Shown piece by piece: positions 47,918 to 56,374 of a stretch of DNA of 64,000 nucleotides. The stretch is from Planctomycetaceae bacterium (GTDB lineage: Bacteria > Planctomycetota > Planctomycetia > Planctomycetales > Planctomycetaceae). How positions within the stretch are numbered: position 1 is the stretch's first letter; each line of letters opens with the position of its first letter. The stretch covers positions 62,001 to 126,000 of the forward strand of contig JANSXP010000005.1 in assembly GCA_024742875.1 (NCBI GenBank), given 5' to 3'. Below the pieces are notes generated by a model. That model saw only the letters and a list, made by a program, of their open reading frames with translations. It was not told where the DNA came from and did no database searches. The position numbers were made by a program, and so were the translations under genes.

Positions 47918-50527
47918 ATGTTTGCCGCCCTGTTTCCCTTCGAATTCGCACAGCCAGGCTGGCTGTGGTTCACGCTGGCCGCTGTGGCGCTGATTCCGCT
48001 TTATCGCGTCAGCCTGGTGGATCTGCCGCGGCGGCAGTTGATGGCCGCCACCATCACGCGGGCGGCCATCGTTGTGCTGCTGGTAATTGCCCTGGCCCGT
48101 CCAGGCTATCTGAACCTGACTCAGGATGTGTTTGTGGTGTTCGCCGTGGACAACAGCCTGAGCGTCGGTGAGGCCGGTCGGGAGACGGCCGACCGTTTCG
48201 TGCAGCAGGCCACCGCAGGCATCGACGCTGATCGCTACCGCCTGCTGCCGTTCGCGCGAACACCTCGCAGCAGTGATCAGGCGGGATCGGGGTCGGATAC
48301 CGCCGCAGCAACCGACGAGACGCCCTGGCAGTCGGCCACCAATCTGCAGCAGGCTGTCGACATCGCCATCGCCGGCATGCCGCCCAATCGCGTGCCCCTT
48401 GTCGTGCTGCTGTCAGACGGCAACGAAACAGACGGCCGCGTCCTGCAGTCACTGGGCGAGGAAACACGTGTCTCCACCGTCCCGCTGGCCACAAGACAAA
48501 CGCCCGAAATTCAGGTGTCCGCCGTCAATGCACCGGCGGAAGTGCCCCTGGGAGAGCCGTTCGATGTGGAAGTGGTGATCGACGCCAATCACGACGATCA
48601 GGTGCAGCTGGATGTCTTCAGCGGCGACTTTCGCATCGCGTCTGAACGGGTGGACATTGCCGCTGGAGAAAATCGATTCCTGTTTCCCCAGCAGATCAGC
48701 CGGCCCACCGAGTTTTCCGCCCTGATTCGCCGTCCCCCCGCCGCCGGGCCACAGACGTTTCTGGATGCTCTGGCGGACAACAACACGGCGTCCGGCGTGG
48801 TGTTCACGGCCGGTCAGCGGCGGATTCTGATGATCGACAGTCAGCCGGCCTCCACGCGCAGTCTGCAGCGCGCTATGACCAAAGAAAATATGGAGCTGGT
48901 TGTGCGACCGGCGTCCGGGATGCCGCAGCAGCTGTCCGAGCTGCAGAACTTTGACGCGCTGGTGCTGTCTGACGTGGGCGCCGATGAGCTAAGCACCGCT
49001 CAGATGGACATGATCCGTCGCTACGTGGGTGATCTGGGTGGCGGCTTTGTGATGCTCGGCGGCAACGAGTCGTTTGGCCTGGGCGGCTACTACCGCACGC
49101 CCGTGGAAGAGGTGCTGCCGGTAAGGTGTGACTTCGAAAAAGAAAAAGAGAAACCCGGACTGGGCATGGTGCTGGTGATCGACAAGTCGGGCTCGATGGG
49201 CGGACGCAAGCTGGAACTGGCGAAGGAAGCAGCCCGCGCGGCCGTCGCGCTGCTGGGCGATAAGGATCAGATCGGCGTGATTGCTTTTGATGGGTCACCT
49301 TACTGGATCAGCAGCGTGGTACCGGCCACGCAGAAAGCGACCGTCATCGATCGCATCGCCGGCATTCGCCCTGGCGGAGGCACAACGCTGTATCCGGCCC
49401 TGTCAGAAGCCTACCAGGCCCTGTCGGCCACCCGCGCCCGTTTGAAGCACATCATCATTCTGTCAGACGGCAACTCCACTCCGGCCGATTTTGACGGGCT
49501 GGTGCGTGACATGGCGGCCGACCAGATCACTGTCTCCACCGTGGGCATCGGCGATGCGGATCGCGCCCTGCTGGAACGCATGGCGGCGTCCGGCAACGGC
49601 CGCTACTACTTTACCAGTGATGTGTCCGCCATTCCGCAGATCTTTGCCAAAGAGACCATCAAAGCCAGCAAGTCGGCCATCAACGAAGAACCGTTTCTGC
49701 CCGTGCAGATTCGCGCCACGCGTGTGCTCGATGGCATCGCCGTGGACGATGCCCCATTTCTGCTGGGCTATGTGGTCACACGTGCGAAACCCACCAGCGA
49801 AGTCATTCTTTCTTCCGAAAACGGCGACCCGCTGCTGTGCTGGTGGCGATTCGGTCTGGGGATGTCGGTGGCGTTCACGTCGGATGCGCAAAGCCGCTGG
49901 GCGGCGGAGTGGCTGACGTGGGACGGCTACAGCCCCTTCTGGGCTCAGGTATTTCGGCATTGTCTGCGAAAGCAGTCACAAGCGGGATTCGAATTTCAAA
50001 TCGAACAGCAGGGCCCCACCAGACGGCTCGTCATTGACGCCGTCGGGCCGACAGGACAGTTTGTCAATCAGGTCGAAACGCAGCTGACCATCATCGATCC
50101 CGCACTGCAGACCCGCACACTCCTGCTGGAGCAGTCGGCTCCGGGGCGTTACGAAACACAACTCGAGCTGTCTGCAAAAGGGGCGTGGCAACTGAAAGTC
50201 GCACAGTCTGTGGACGGAGTCATCACCAGTCAGCAGTCACGCGCAGTGGTGGTGGGGTATGCGGACGAATTGCGACTGCGACCGACCAACACACGGTTAT
50301 TGCGGCAGATCGCCCGCACATCGGGAGGGACGTTTGAGCCCTCACCGCAATCTGTGTTTGATCCGCAGAAGGGGCGCGCGGCCGCCGAGCCGATACCAGC
50401 CTGGCCCTGGTGTCTGATGGCCGCCATGCTGCTGCTGGTGCTGGACGTGGCCCTGCGACGACTGGATCTGTCCCGGGTCTTTGGCAGCGACGTGCATCGC
50501 GAAGAGTACCGCAGCTCTGTCGGCTGA
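47918..50527 (+). CDS. Membrane VWA and glutamine-amidotransferase-like protein
   Basis: 869 residues. Two N-terminal membrane helices (about 15-30 and 45-60) and one near the C-terminus (PWCLMAAMLLLVLDVAL). A first VWA-type domain at about 72-190 has VFAVDNSLS (Asp78, Ser80, Ser82). Residues about 290-405 contain a class-I-glutamine-amidotransferase-like fold (FVMLGGNESFGLGGYY). A second VWA domain begins at about 415 with a clear MIDAS VIDKSGSMGG (Asp422, Ser424, Ser426) and Thr later. Such proteins are common in planctomycetes and relate to BatA/BatB-type proteins that gate membrane complexes. The function is inferred only as divalent-metal-dependent protein binding at the membrane. It converges with the coiled-coil gene. 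Confidence 0.88.
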   Translation: MFAALFPFEFAQPGWLWFTLAAVALIPLYRVSLVDLPRRQLMAATITRAAIVVLLVIALARPGYLNLTQDVFVVFAVDNSLSVGEAGRETADRFVQQATAGIDADRYRLLPFARTPRSSDQAGSGSDTAAATDETPWQSATNLQQAVDIAIAGMPPNRVPLVVLLSDGNETDGRVLQSLGEETRVSTVPLATRQTPEIQVSAVNAPAEVPLGEPFDVEVVIDANHDDQVQLDVFSGDFRIASERVDIAAGENRFLFPQQISRPTEFSALIRRPPAAGPQTFLDALADNNTASGVVFTAGQRRILMIDSQPASTRSLQRAMTKENMELVVRPASGMPQQLSELQNFDALVLSDVGADELSTAQMDMIRRYVGDLGGGFVMLGGNESFGLGGYYRTPVEEVLPVRCDFEKEKEKPGLGMVLVIDKSGSMGGRKLELAKEAARAAVALLGDKDQIGVIAFDGSPYWISSVVPATQKATVIDRIAGIRPGGGTTLYPALSEAYQALSATRARLKHIIILSDGNSTPADFDGLVRDMAADQITVSTVGIGDADRALLERMAASGNGRYYFTSDVSAIPQIFAKETIKASKSAINEEPFLPVQIRATRVLDGIAVDDAPFLLGYVVTRAKPTSEVILSSENGDPLLCWWRFGLGMSVAFTSDAQSRWAAEWLTWDGYSPFWAQVFRHCLRKQSQAGFEFQIEQQGPTRRLVIDAVGPTGQFVNQVETQLTIIDPALQTRTLLLEQSAPGRYETQLELSAKGAWQLKVAQSVDGVITSQQSRAVVVGYADELRLRPTNTRLLRQIARTSGGTFEPSPQSVFDPQKGRAAAEPIPAWPWCLMAAMLLLVLDVALRRLDLSRVFGSDVHREEYRSSVG

Positions 50528-50561
50528 GGCCACCGGCGCTGCCGAGTGGACACATGCCCTG

Positions 50562-52280
50562 TCAGGCCGCCGCGCGATCCTGTTCGTCAAACATCACCGG
50601 CAGACGAATCTCTTTTTTGGCGTGCTGCGCCACCTGGTCCAGCAGGCTGCGAATGGTGGCTTCCGCTTCCCGTCGTTCAACGTTCCAGCGATGCCGCACT
50701 CGCGCGAGTTCTTCTTCCAGTTCCAGCACGTTCTCTTCGTCGCGTGTCCGCACGCCCGAAGATTTGGCCAGCAGTTCGCGCTCCTTGTCAGCAAACCACA
50801 TTTCCAGCTCGGCACGATCCCGCTGAAACTCCTCCCGTCGGCTGTCCACCAGCTCAGCCTGCTCCTGCAGCCGATCGCGTTCCAGCTGCAGGGGCGAGTG
50901 CAGCTGCTCAAAAAACTGCTCCACCGCTTTGCGGGCCAAAGCGTAGGACGAGGTGCCTTCCACCGGCAGTTGCTTGATGTGCGGCTGAAACAGGAGCTCC
51001 TCCAGGAGCAGACGCTGCTCCAGAATGTCACGCTGCTGCAGATCCAGTTCCACCCGCAGTGCATTGATATGCTGTGATCGCTGCTCGATGCGACTGGCTG
51101 TCTCGGCAGACGCCTGTTCGGCCTGACGCAGCTGCCGGGAACGGGACTCCAGATCCTGCAGTACTGACGTGCGGTGTTCGTCAAGCCGATCCGCCTGACG
51201 TTTCAGATCGGACTCCACACTGAGCCGTTCTCGTTCCACCACTTTCTGTTCGCGTTTGAGCGACTGTTCCCGATCCATCAGCACCGCGTGTAAGTGTTCC
51301 AGCTGCCCAAACCGCAGCCGATGCAATTCCTGGAACCGCGTGCGTTCGCTGCGGAACAGCTGCTGTTCCCGACGCAGTTCCCGCAGTTCTTCTTCAAAGT
51401 CATCACGTGCGCGGGACAGATGTTCAAACTGAAAACGATAACGCCGCTGCAGATTATTCTGTTCGGTCAGCAGTGCCTGGCGCCGTTTTTCCACTTCTTC
51501 GCGCAACCGCTGCTGCTCTGCTTCAAGCTGTTCGCCAAACAGTTCGCGCTGCTGCTGCAGATCTTCGCTTTGTTCCTGCAGTTCGGCCGCCTGCGAGTCT
51601 CGCATGGCCTCCCATTCGATGCGTTCGCGGTTGAGCTGCTCCAGTTCCGCCGCCATTTCGCGGCGAATGGTCTCACGCATGGCTTCGCGTTCAGAGTGCA
51701 GATCGTGCTCAATTTTCTGCATCCGCTCGTCGTGCTGCAGCTGCTGATCTTCAGCCCGCTGCAGCAGGCGTTCCCGCTCTTCATCGACCGCTCCACGCTG
51801 TCGTGCGAGGATCTGACGCTCCCGGGCCAGCTCATCATTGACCACGTCCGCCAGTCGCTGACGCTTCGCGTCCAGTTCAGCGCGGCCTTCTTCAAGAATT
51901 TCCTGCTGCTGCTCCAGATCCGATTCCAGCTGACTCATGTCGTGCTGGCGTCGATCCAGTTCGGCGGAAATTTCCCGCTGCGCTGTGCGATCCAGGGCCA
52001 CCTGCTGAGCAAACTGCGAGGCGCGGGATTCAAACGCTGTGCGATCAGCCGACAACTGAGCTCGATCGGCATCGAGCAGTGACTTCTGCCGCTGCAGTTC
52101 GGCAAATCGGCTTTGCAGCGCTTCGGCCGCCGCGCTGGCCTGCAGCAGCACACGCAGCGCGTCCTCGTCCGGATCGGGCACCGCTCCCACGGTTGTTGGC
52201 GGCTGCACGGACAACTCCCCACCGGCCGGCTGCGGTACAGCGGACGCGTCATTTGGCGCGTGATCGGGGGTGTTGGTCAT
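50562..52280 (-). CDS. Long coiled-coil protein
   Basis: 572 residues from the ATG at 52280. Residues about 1-40 are low-complexity and Pro/Ala-rich. From about 45 to 560 the chain is one nearly continuous heptad-rich coiled coil with very high Glu, Gln, Arg and Leu content (ELDRRQHDMSQLESDLEQQQ is typical). There is no signal peptide or membrane segment, so cytoplasmic. No enzymatic domain was found. It may act in cytoskeletal-type organisation or cell division in this phylum, but this is speculation. It lies just downstream of trxA on the same strand, separated by a 164-base gap with a hairpin. The GC-rich codons make its reverse strand look open. Confidence 0.85.
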   Translation of the reverse strand: MTNTPDHAPNDASAVPQPAGGELSVQPPTTVGAVPDPDEDALRVLLQASAAAEALQSRFAELQRQKSLLDADRAQLSADRTAFESRASQFAQQVALDRTAQREISAELDRRQHDMSQLESDLEQQQEILEEGRAELDAKRQRLADVVNDELARERQILARQRGAVDEERERLLQRAEDQQLQHDERMQKIEHDLHSEREAMRETIRREMAAELEQLNRERIEWEAMRDSQAAELQEQSEDLQQQRELFGEQLEAEQQRLREEVEKRRQALLTEQNNLQRRYRFQFEHLSRARDDFEEELRELRREQQLFRSERTRFQELHRLRFGQLEHLHAVLMDREQSLKREQKVVERERLSVESDLKRQADRLDEHRTSVLQDLESRSRQLRQAEQASAETASRIEQRSQHINALRVELDLQQRDILEQRLLLEELLFQPHIKQLPVEGTSSYALARKAVEQFFEQLHSPLQLERDRLQEQAELVDSRREEFQRDRAELEMWFADKERELLAKSSGVRTRDEENVLELEEELARVRHRWNVERREAEATIRSLLDQVAQHAKKEIRLPVMFDEQDRAAA

Positions 52281-52379
52281 GCAGGGACTCCATTCCCGAC
52301 AGGACGGCAGAGTATTCGCGCAGCGGACGTCCGCTGCGTCAGGCCCCATTCTTGGCAAAGACAGCCGAGGGCACAATAC

Positions 52380-52417
52380 GACAAACCGCCGCGGACCGAT
52401 GAAAACCCGCGGCGGTT
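52380..52417 (-). terminator. Possible terminator between trxA and the coiled-coil gene
   Basis: Perfect 11-bp stem 52384-52394 with 52407-52417 and a 12-base loop. On the minus strand only TTTG follows, so the T-run is weak. It lies 28 bases past the trxA stop. Confidence 0.55.
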
Positions 52418-52444
52418 CGAATGGGAATTTGAGAACCGGTGGAT

Positions 52445-52774
52445 TTAGCCGACGGCGGAATTCAGCATGTTCTCAAAGTGTGCCTTGTCAGGCGCGCCGA
52501 CGACTTTGTCGACCAGCTCGCCATTTTTGAACAGCATCACAGTGGGAATGCTGGTGATCCCATAGCTGGCAGCGGTCTGCTGGTTTTCGTCAGTGTTGAC
52601 CTTGCCGATTTTCACTTTGCCCTCGTATTCGGTGGCCAGTTCTTCAATCGTGGGCATCAGCATTCGGCAGGGGCCGCACCAGGGTGCCCAGAAATCCACG
52701 AGCACTGGCTCGGCTGAGTTGAGGACGTCGTCCTGGAAGTTCGCGTCTGTGAATTCGTGCAGATTGTCTGCCAT
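52445..52774 (-). CDS. trxA: Thioredoxin
   Basis: 109 residues starting at MADNLHEF. The redox centre WCGPC (Cys33, Cys36) is preceded by VLVDFWAP and followed by the cis-Pro segment SIPTVMLFKNGE, all canonical. A general disulfide reductase of the cytoplasm. An in-frame ATG at 52795 would add seven residues; the thioredoxin N-terminus favours 52774. It is transcribed toward the coiled-coil gene. Confidence 0.95.
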   Translation of the reverse strand: MADNLHEFTDANFQDDVLNSAEPVLVDFWAPWCGPCRMLMPTIEELATEYEGKVKIGKVNTDENQQTAASYGITSIPTVMLFKNGELVDKVVGAPDKAHFENMLNSAVG

Positions 52775-53340
52775 CGGTAGGTCCCTGTGTTTCAAAACGT
52801 GTGTAAAGGAATGGCCAATTCAGGTCAACGACCACGCAGGTCTGCTGCCGCGGCTTCGTGATGGCTTGCTCGTGAGGCTCGCTGTCGCTGGTCTGTCTTC
52901 TTGACGCTGGAGCATCGCGGACACTTACACAAACCCGGTGGACACCGTGGTTGTATGGTTCAGTTCGCGTAATTCCCCCTGAATTCCTGCACTTCCGCGC
53001 AGTTGTGGGCGGCGGGATTATTGGTCAACCCAACCACACTGTCAACGCGAGTCACCGTTGGCGTTCAGGATGTCGTTTTTGAGCCAAATTTGCCGCTTTT
53101 TGGAAATCCGACCCGCTGCAGACGAAATGCCCACTGGATACCGACTGCCGAAAATGCGTAAACTTCGCAAAGGCATTAGTTTGCGAAAAACGGGCGAGCA
53201 GGCGGAAGGACGCGGCCGGGTCGGAATCAAACCAGTTGATTAGCCAATCGACCAGTCAATCAACTGGCCTACTGACGAACCACCGCAGCCAACAACGACC
53301 ACCACGTTCGCTCCGATCAACGCGAAGAAGGATCTGCGCG
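52775..53340. other. Long intergenic region upstream of trxA and the 53341 gene
   Basis: 566 bases between divergent genes, with no supported coding sequence. It contains a perfect 10-bp inverted repeat (53232-53241 with 53258-53267, 16-base spacer) about 75 bases before the right-hand gene. No tRNA or known small RNA was recognised. Confidence 0.6.
53232..53267. promoter_or_regulatory. Inverted repeat upstream of the 53341 gene
   Basis: CCAGTTGATT and AATCAACTGG, perfect complements separated by 16 bases. It could be an operator for a dimeric regulator or a leader hairpin. There is no direct evidence for either. Confidence 0.45.
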
Positions 53341-55587
53341 ATGGCCATCACCCAATTGAGCGACCTGATGAAGTCACGAACGACAGTGTGTCGACACGCC
53401 ACGGTGCAAAGCTGGCTGGCCGTCAGTCTGCTGGCAGTCTCCGTAACAGCACAGGCTGCAGGACAAACTGCAGGGCCAGTCGGCAATGAAGGTTCACGCC
53501 CTGGCAGTTCCCGCCCCTCGGGTGCCGCTGGCTCGGCGCCGGACGAAATGCTGCCGTTTGATGAGCTGATGAAGCTGCCCCGAACGGGCGGTCAGTCTGG
53601 CGACACGGGCACCCTGCCGCCGATCGAGCCGGGAAATGCCACACTGCGTCCCGTCACTCCGCCCCCCCAGCGAGAATTCAATCCTCCTCGCACCTATCGT
53701 GAATCGCAGCCAACCACACCATTCGGCCAGCCGACAGGTCGTCCACTGGACGGTCCTCTTGACGGTGCGGTGCGTGGCGACGGCCGTGCGGGAGAGGTCG
53801 GTCGTCGGCTGCTGCCTGCGGAAATGGACTCCACTGTGCCAGGCTCCGTCGACCAGCAGTTTTCCTCCCTGAAGTTCGACTGGCAGCAGCATTCCACCTC
53901 CATTGCCGACCTCCGCTTTCCCACGCTGGGCGATTTTGAGGATGGCCGCTCGTCTTTGTTTCCGGAAGAAGAAGAGGCGTATCTGGATCTGGTTGGGACG
54001 GTGGAACGGCAGCGAGCCCTGTTGATTCAGCGTACCTCGCGAGAACGGCAGTCCACCGTGAGACCAGTCGCCGTTTGGGAAGAAGCCTTTTATCAGTTCG
54101 CCAACGCCCGACGACTGGCGTGGGAAAACGGACACCTCCGCAAGCCCGCGTCGGAAGACAGCCTCAACGGTATGGCCGACCCGTTTCGCAATGCGGACCC
54201 CTCGGTCAGTCAACTGCGTGATGATTCCAGTCTGCCCTATTCCCTGCTGGATGACATTCGCCGCTTCCCCGAGCATTTCGCCGGACGGCCGATCGTGCTG
54301 TACGGTCGACTGTCGCCCGGTAAGCTGACCCGCATCACCGATGACCCTCAAACTGTGCATTCCTCCGGTCGCGGTGTGCGGGAAGAATTTCAGGAAGTCC
54401 TCGTGCATCGGTCCTCTCTGCGTTCCCTTGCGGATGGCTCGCAGATTGCCGTGGTTGATTTCCGCAGCGTGACGACGCCGGACGAAGGGACAATTCGCAC
54501 CGAGGACTGGGCGGGAGACTCCGTGGCCGTGCTGGTTAAGGGCTGGGTGGTGAAAGACTGGAATGGCGTGCCATTGATCTTCAGTGAGTCAGTCCGCAAG
54601 CTGAGTGCGATTCCGCATTTTGAACTGATTCGCCGCAACACCACCGATCGCCGCCGACTGCAGGACGAGGAAAAGTGGCTCTACTACGAGACGCTGCGGC
54701 AGTTGGAACTGACCACCGCCGACCAGCAGGAGTTGATCGCCGATTTCTGGCTGGCACGACGGATCAATCAACTGAAAGATGATGTGGGCCGCAAGGCTCA
54801 GTCCGACCTGCAGGCACTGAATGATCAGCTGTCTGAAGCGAAAATCACAGAAACGCAGTACCGACAGGCGAAGACCACACTGGAACGCAGCGTGGCCGCC
54901 CGTGTGGCCCGCTACCGTCAGTATCGCGACCACCCGGAAGACTTTCAGACGTACGTCGACATGTTTCAGTATCCCGAGGCATGGCACGGGCAGATGGTTA
55001 CCTTGTCCGGCCACGTGCGGCACGTCGTCAGTTATCCGGGCGACGAAACACTGTTTGACGGTCGCATGCTGCATGAATTGTGGCTGTTCACTGACGATTC
55101 GCAGCACAACCCCACGGTCATCATCACCCCCACACTGCCGACCGACTTTCCGGCGGACGCAGAAGTCATCGACAGTGTTTCTGTAACGGGCTGCTTCTTC
55201 AAACGCTATGTCTACGGATCGCAGGATGCTGCCCGCATTGCCCCCCTGGTGCTGGCCGGTCGCATCTCATGGGTGCCCACCGCCAGTCAGGTGGCAACGC
55301 TGGTGGCCGAGGGGAACCTGGACGGCGATTCACAGCGTGCCAAACGGGCCGAACAACTGCAGGGCGAACAAAGCGGAGACTCCATCGCGCTGTTCGTCAG
55401 TCTGGCTGTGGTGCTGGCGCTGATGATCCTCTGGGGGCGTGCTCAGCGGGAAGAACGTGATCGCGTCCGCCTGAGAAAACGCATCGACGAAGTGCCCGAG
55501 TTTGAATCCACACAGCCGGGGGGCTACGCTATCGGCCTTTCCGACCTGCCTTTGGGAAACACTCTGGGGAACAATGACGGCGTGTGA
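53341..55587 (+). CDS. Large exported membrane-anchored protein of unknown function
   Basis: 748 residues from the ATG at 53341; ATG 53371 is an alternative start. Signal-like hydrophobic segment at about 23-38 (WLAVSLLAVSVTAQAAG). A Pro/Gly/Arg-rich disordered stretch runs to about 170. Two regions of similar character follow: PIVLYGRLSPGKLTRITDD (about 318) and QMVTLSGHVRHVVSYPGDE (about 552). Each is followed by a strand-rich segment and a mention of a velocity-like WLFTDDS or VVDFRSV, which suggests a duplicated OB-like or nucleic-acid-free beta-barrel domain. A helical segment separates them. A membrane helix lies at about 715-730 (IALFVSLAVVLALMILWG), then a short charged tail. I do not recognise the family. 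It starts a rightward run that includes purN 114 bases later. Confidence 0.75.
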   Translation: MAITQLSDLMKSRTTVCRHATVQSWLAVSLLAVSVTAQAAGQTAGPVGNEGSRPGSSRPSGAAGSAPDEMLPFDELMKLPRTGGQSGDTGTLPPIEPGNATLRPVTPPPQREFNPPRTYRESQPTTPFGQPTGRPLDGPLDGAVRGDGRAGEVGRRLLPAEMDSTVPGSVDQQFSSLKFDWQQHSTSIADLRFPTLGDFEDGRSSLFPEEEEAYLDLVGTVERQRALLIQRTSRERQSTVRPVAVWEEAFYQFANARRLAWENGHLRKPASEDSLNGMADPFRNADPSVSQLRDDSSLPYSLLDDIRRFPEHFAGRPIVLYGRLSPGKLTRITDDPQTVHSSGRGVREEFQEVLVHRSSLRSLADGSQIAVVDFRSVTTPDEGTIRTEDWAGDSVAVLVKGWVVKDWNGVPLIFSESVRKLSAIPHFELIRRNTTDRRRLQDEEKWLYYETLRQLELTTADQQELIADFWLARRINQLKDDVGRKAQSDLQALNDQLSEAKITETQYRQAKTTLERSVAARVARYRQYRDHPEDFQTYVDMFQYPEAWHGQMVTLSGHVRHVVSYPGDETLFDGRMLHELWLFTDDSQHNPTVIITPTLPTDFPADAEVIDSVSVTGCFFKRYVYGSQDAARIAPLVLAGRISWVPTASQVATLVAEGNLDGDSQRAKRAEQLQGEQSGDSIALFVSLAVVLALMILWGRAQREERDRVRLRKRIDEVPEFESTQPGGYAIGLSDLPLGNTLGNNDGV

Positions 55588-55701
55588 CGGGCCGCTCATG
55601 GCCGGGACAGTCCGCTGTCGTGTCGCCAGAACCGTGATCTCCCCAGCACCAGAGAAATTGAGCCCGGCAGGCGACCTTCTGTCCAGATCAAAGCCAGTTC
55701 C

Positions 55702-56370
55702 TTGCAGCGTCTTCCATCCATCGATCGCCCGTTGAGACTCGGCGTGCTTATCAGCGGAGGCGGCACCACGCTGCTGAACTTTCTGGACTGCATTGAGGCC
55801 GGCACTCTGAACGCCGAAGTGCCCATCGTGATCTCCAGTCAGCCAGACTGCAAAGGCGTTGAGCGGGCCCGCAGCGCCGGGCTCGAATGCACGTCCATCC
55901 GCCGCCCGGACTACGAAGACGTGGCCACCTACAGCGAGGCCGTGTTTGCCGTGCTGCAGCAGCACGATGTGGACCTGGTGACGCTGGCCGGGTTCCTCAA
56001 TCTGCTGAGGATACCTGACGCGTTTGCGTTGAAGGTCCTCAACATTCACCCGTCACTGATTCCCGCTTTCTGCGGTCGGGGCATGTACGGTCATCACGTG
56101 CACGAAGCGGTCGTCCGTCGAGGGGCCCGTGTGAGCGGCTGCACGGTTCACTTTGCCGACAACGAATACGATCACGGTCCGATCGTGATTCAACGATCAG
56201 TGGATATCCCCGATGGGGCCGATGCCGATCAGGTCGCCTCACTCGTGTTTGAGCAGGAAAAGATCGCCTACCCGGAAGCCATTCGTCGCTTTGCGTCCGG
56301 CCGTCTGATCATCGACGGGCAGCGCACGATGCTGGACGACGACACGTGCGCTGCTGGTCCGTCAGTCTGA
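55702..56370 (+). CDS. purN: Phosphoribosylglycinamide formyltransferase
   Basis: 222 residues. It transfers the formyl group from 10-formyl-THF to GAR in purine synthesis. N-terminal nucleotide-binding loop VLISGGGTTLLNF. The catalytic triad is visible: Asn and His in VLNIHPSLIPAF and Asp in HFADNEYDHGPIV. The start is probably non-ATG: TTG 55702, with another TTG at 55732 close to the family N-terminus; neither has a strong ribosome site. It converges with rtcB, the stops being 4 bases apart. No other pur genes lie nearby. Confidence 0.93.
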   Translation: MQRLPSIDRPLRLGVLISGGGTTLLNFLDCIEAGTLNAEVPIVISSQPDCKGVERARSAGLECTSIRRPDYEDVATYSEAVFAVLQQHDVDLVTLAGFLNLLRIPDAFALKVLNIHPSLIPAFCGRGMYGHHVHEAVVRRGARVSGCTVHFADNEYDHGPIVIQRSVDIPDGADADQVASLVFEQEKIAYPEAIRRFASGRLIIDGQRTMLDDDTCAAGPSV

Positions 56371-56374
56371 CGCT

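Noticed and set aside
53058-53243. Small basic 61-residue protein
   Set aside because: No ribosome site, no conserved pattern, and it lies in the putative promoter region of the following gene.
52796-53340. Structured RNA (SRP RNA, tmRNA, RNase P or 6S)
   Set aside because: None of the conserved core sequences of these RNAs was found in the region on either strand.
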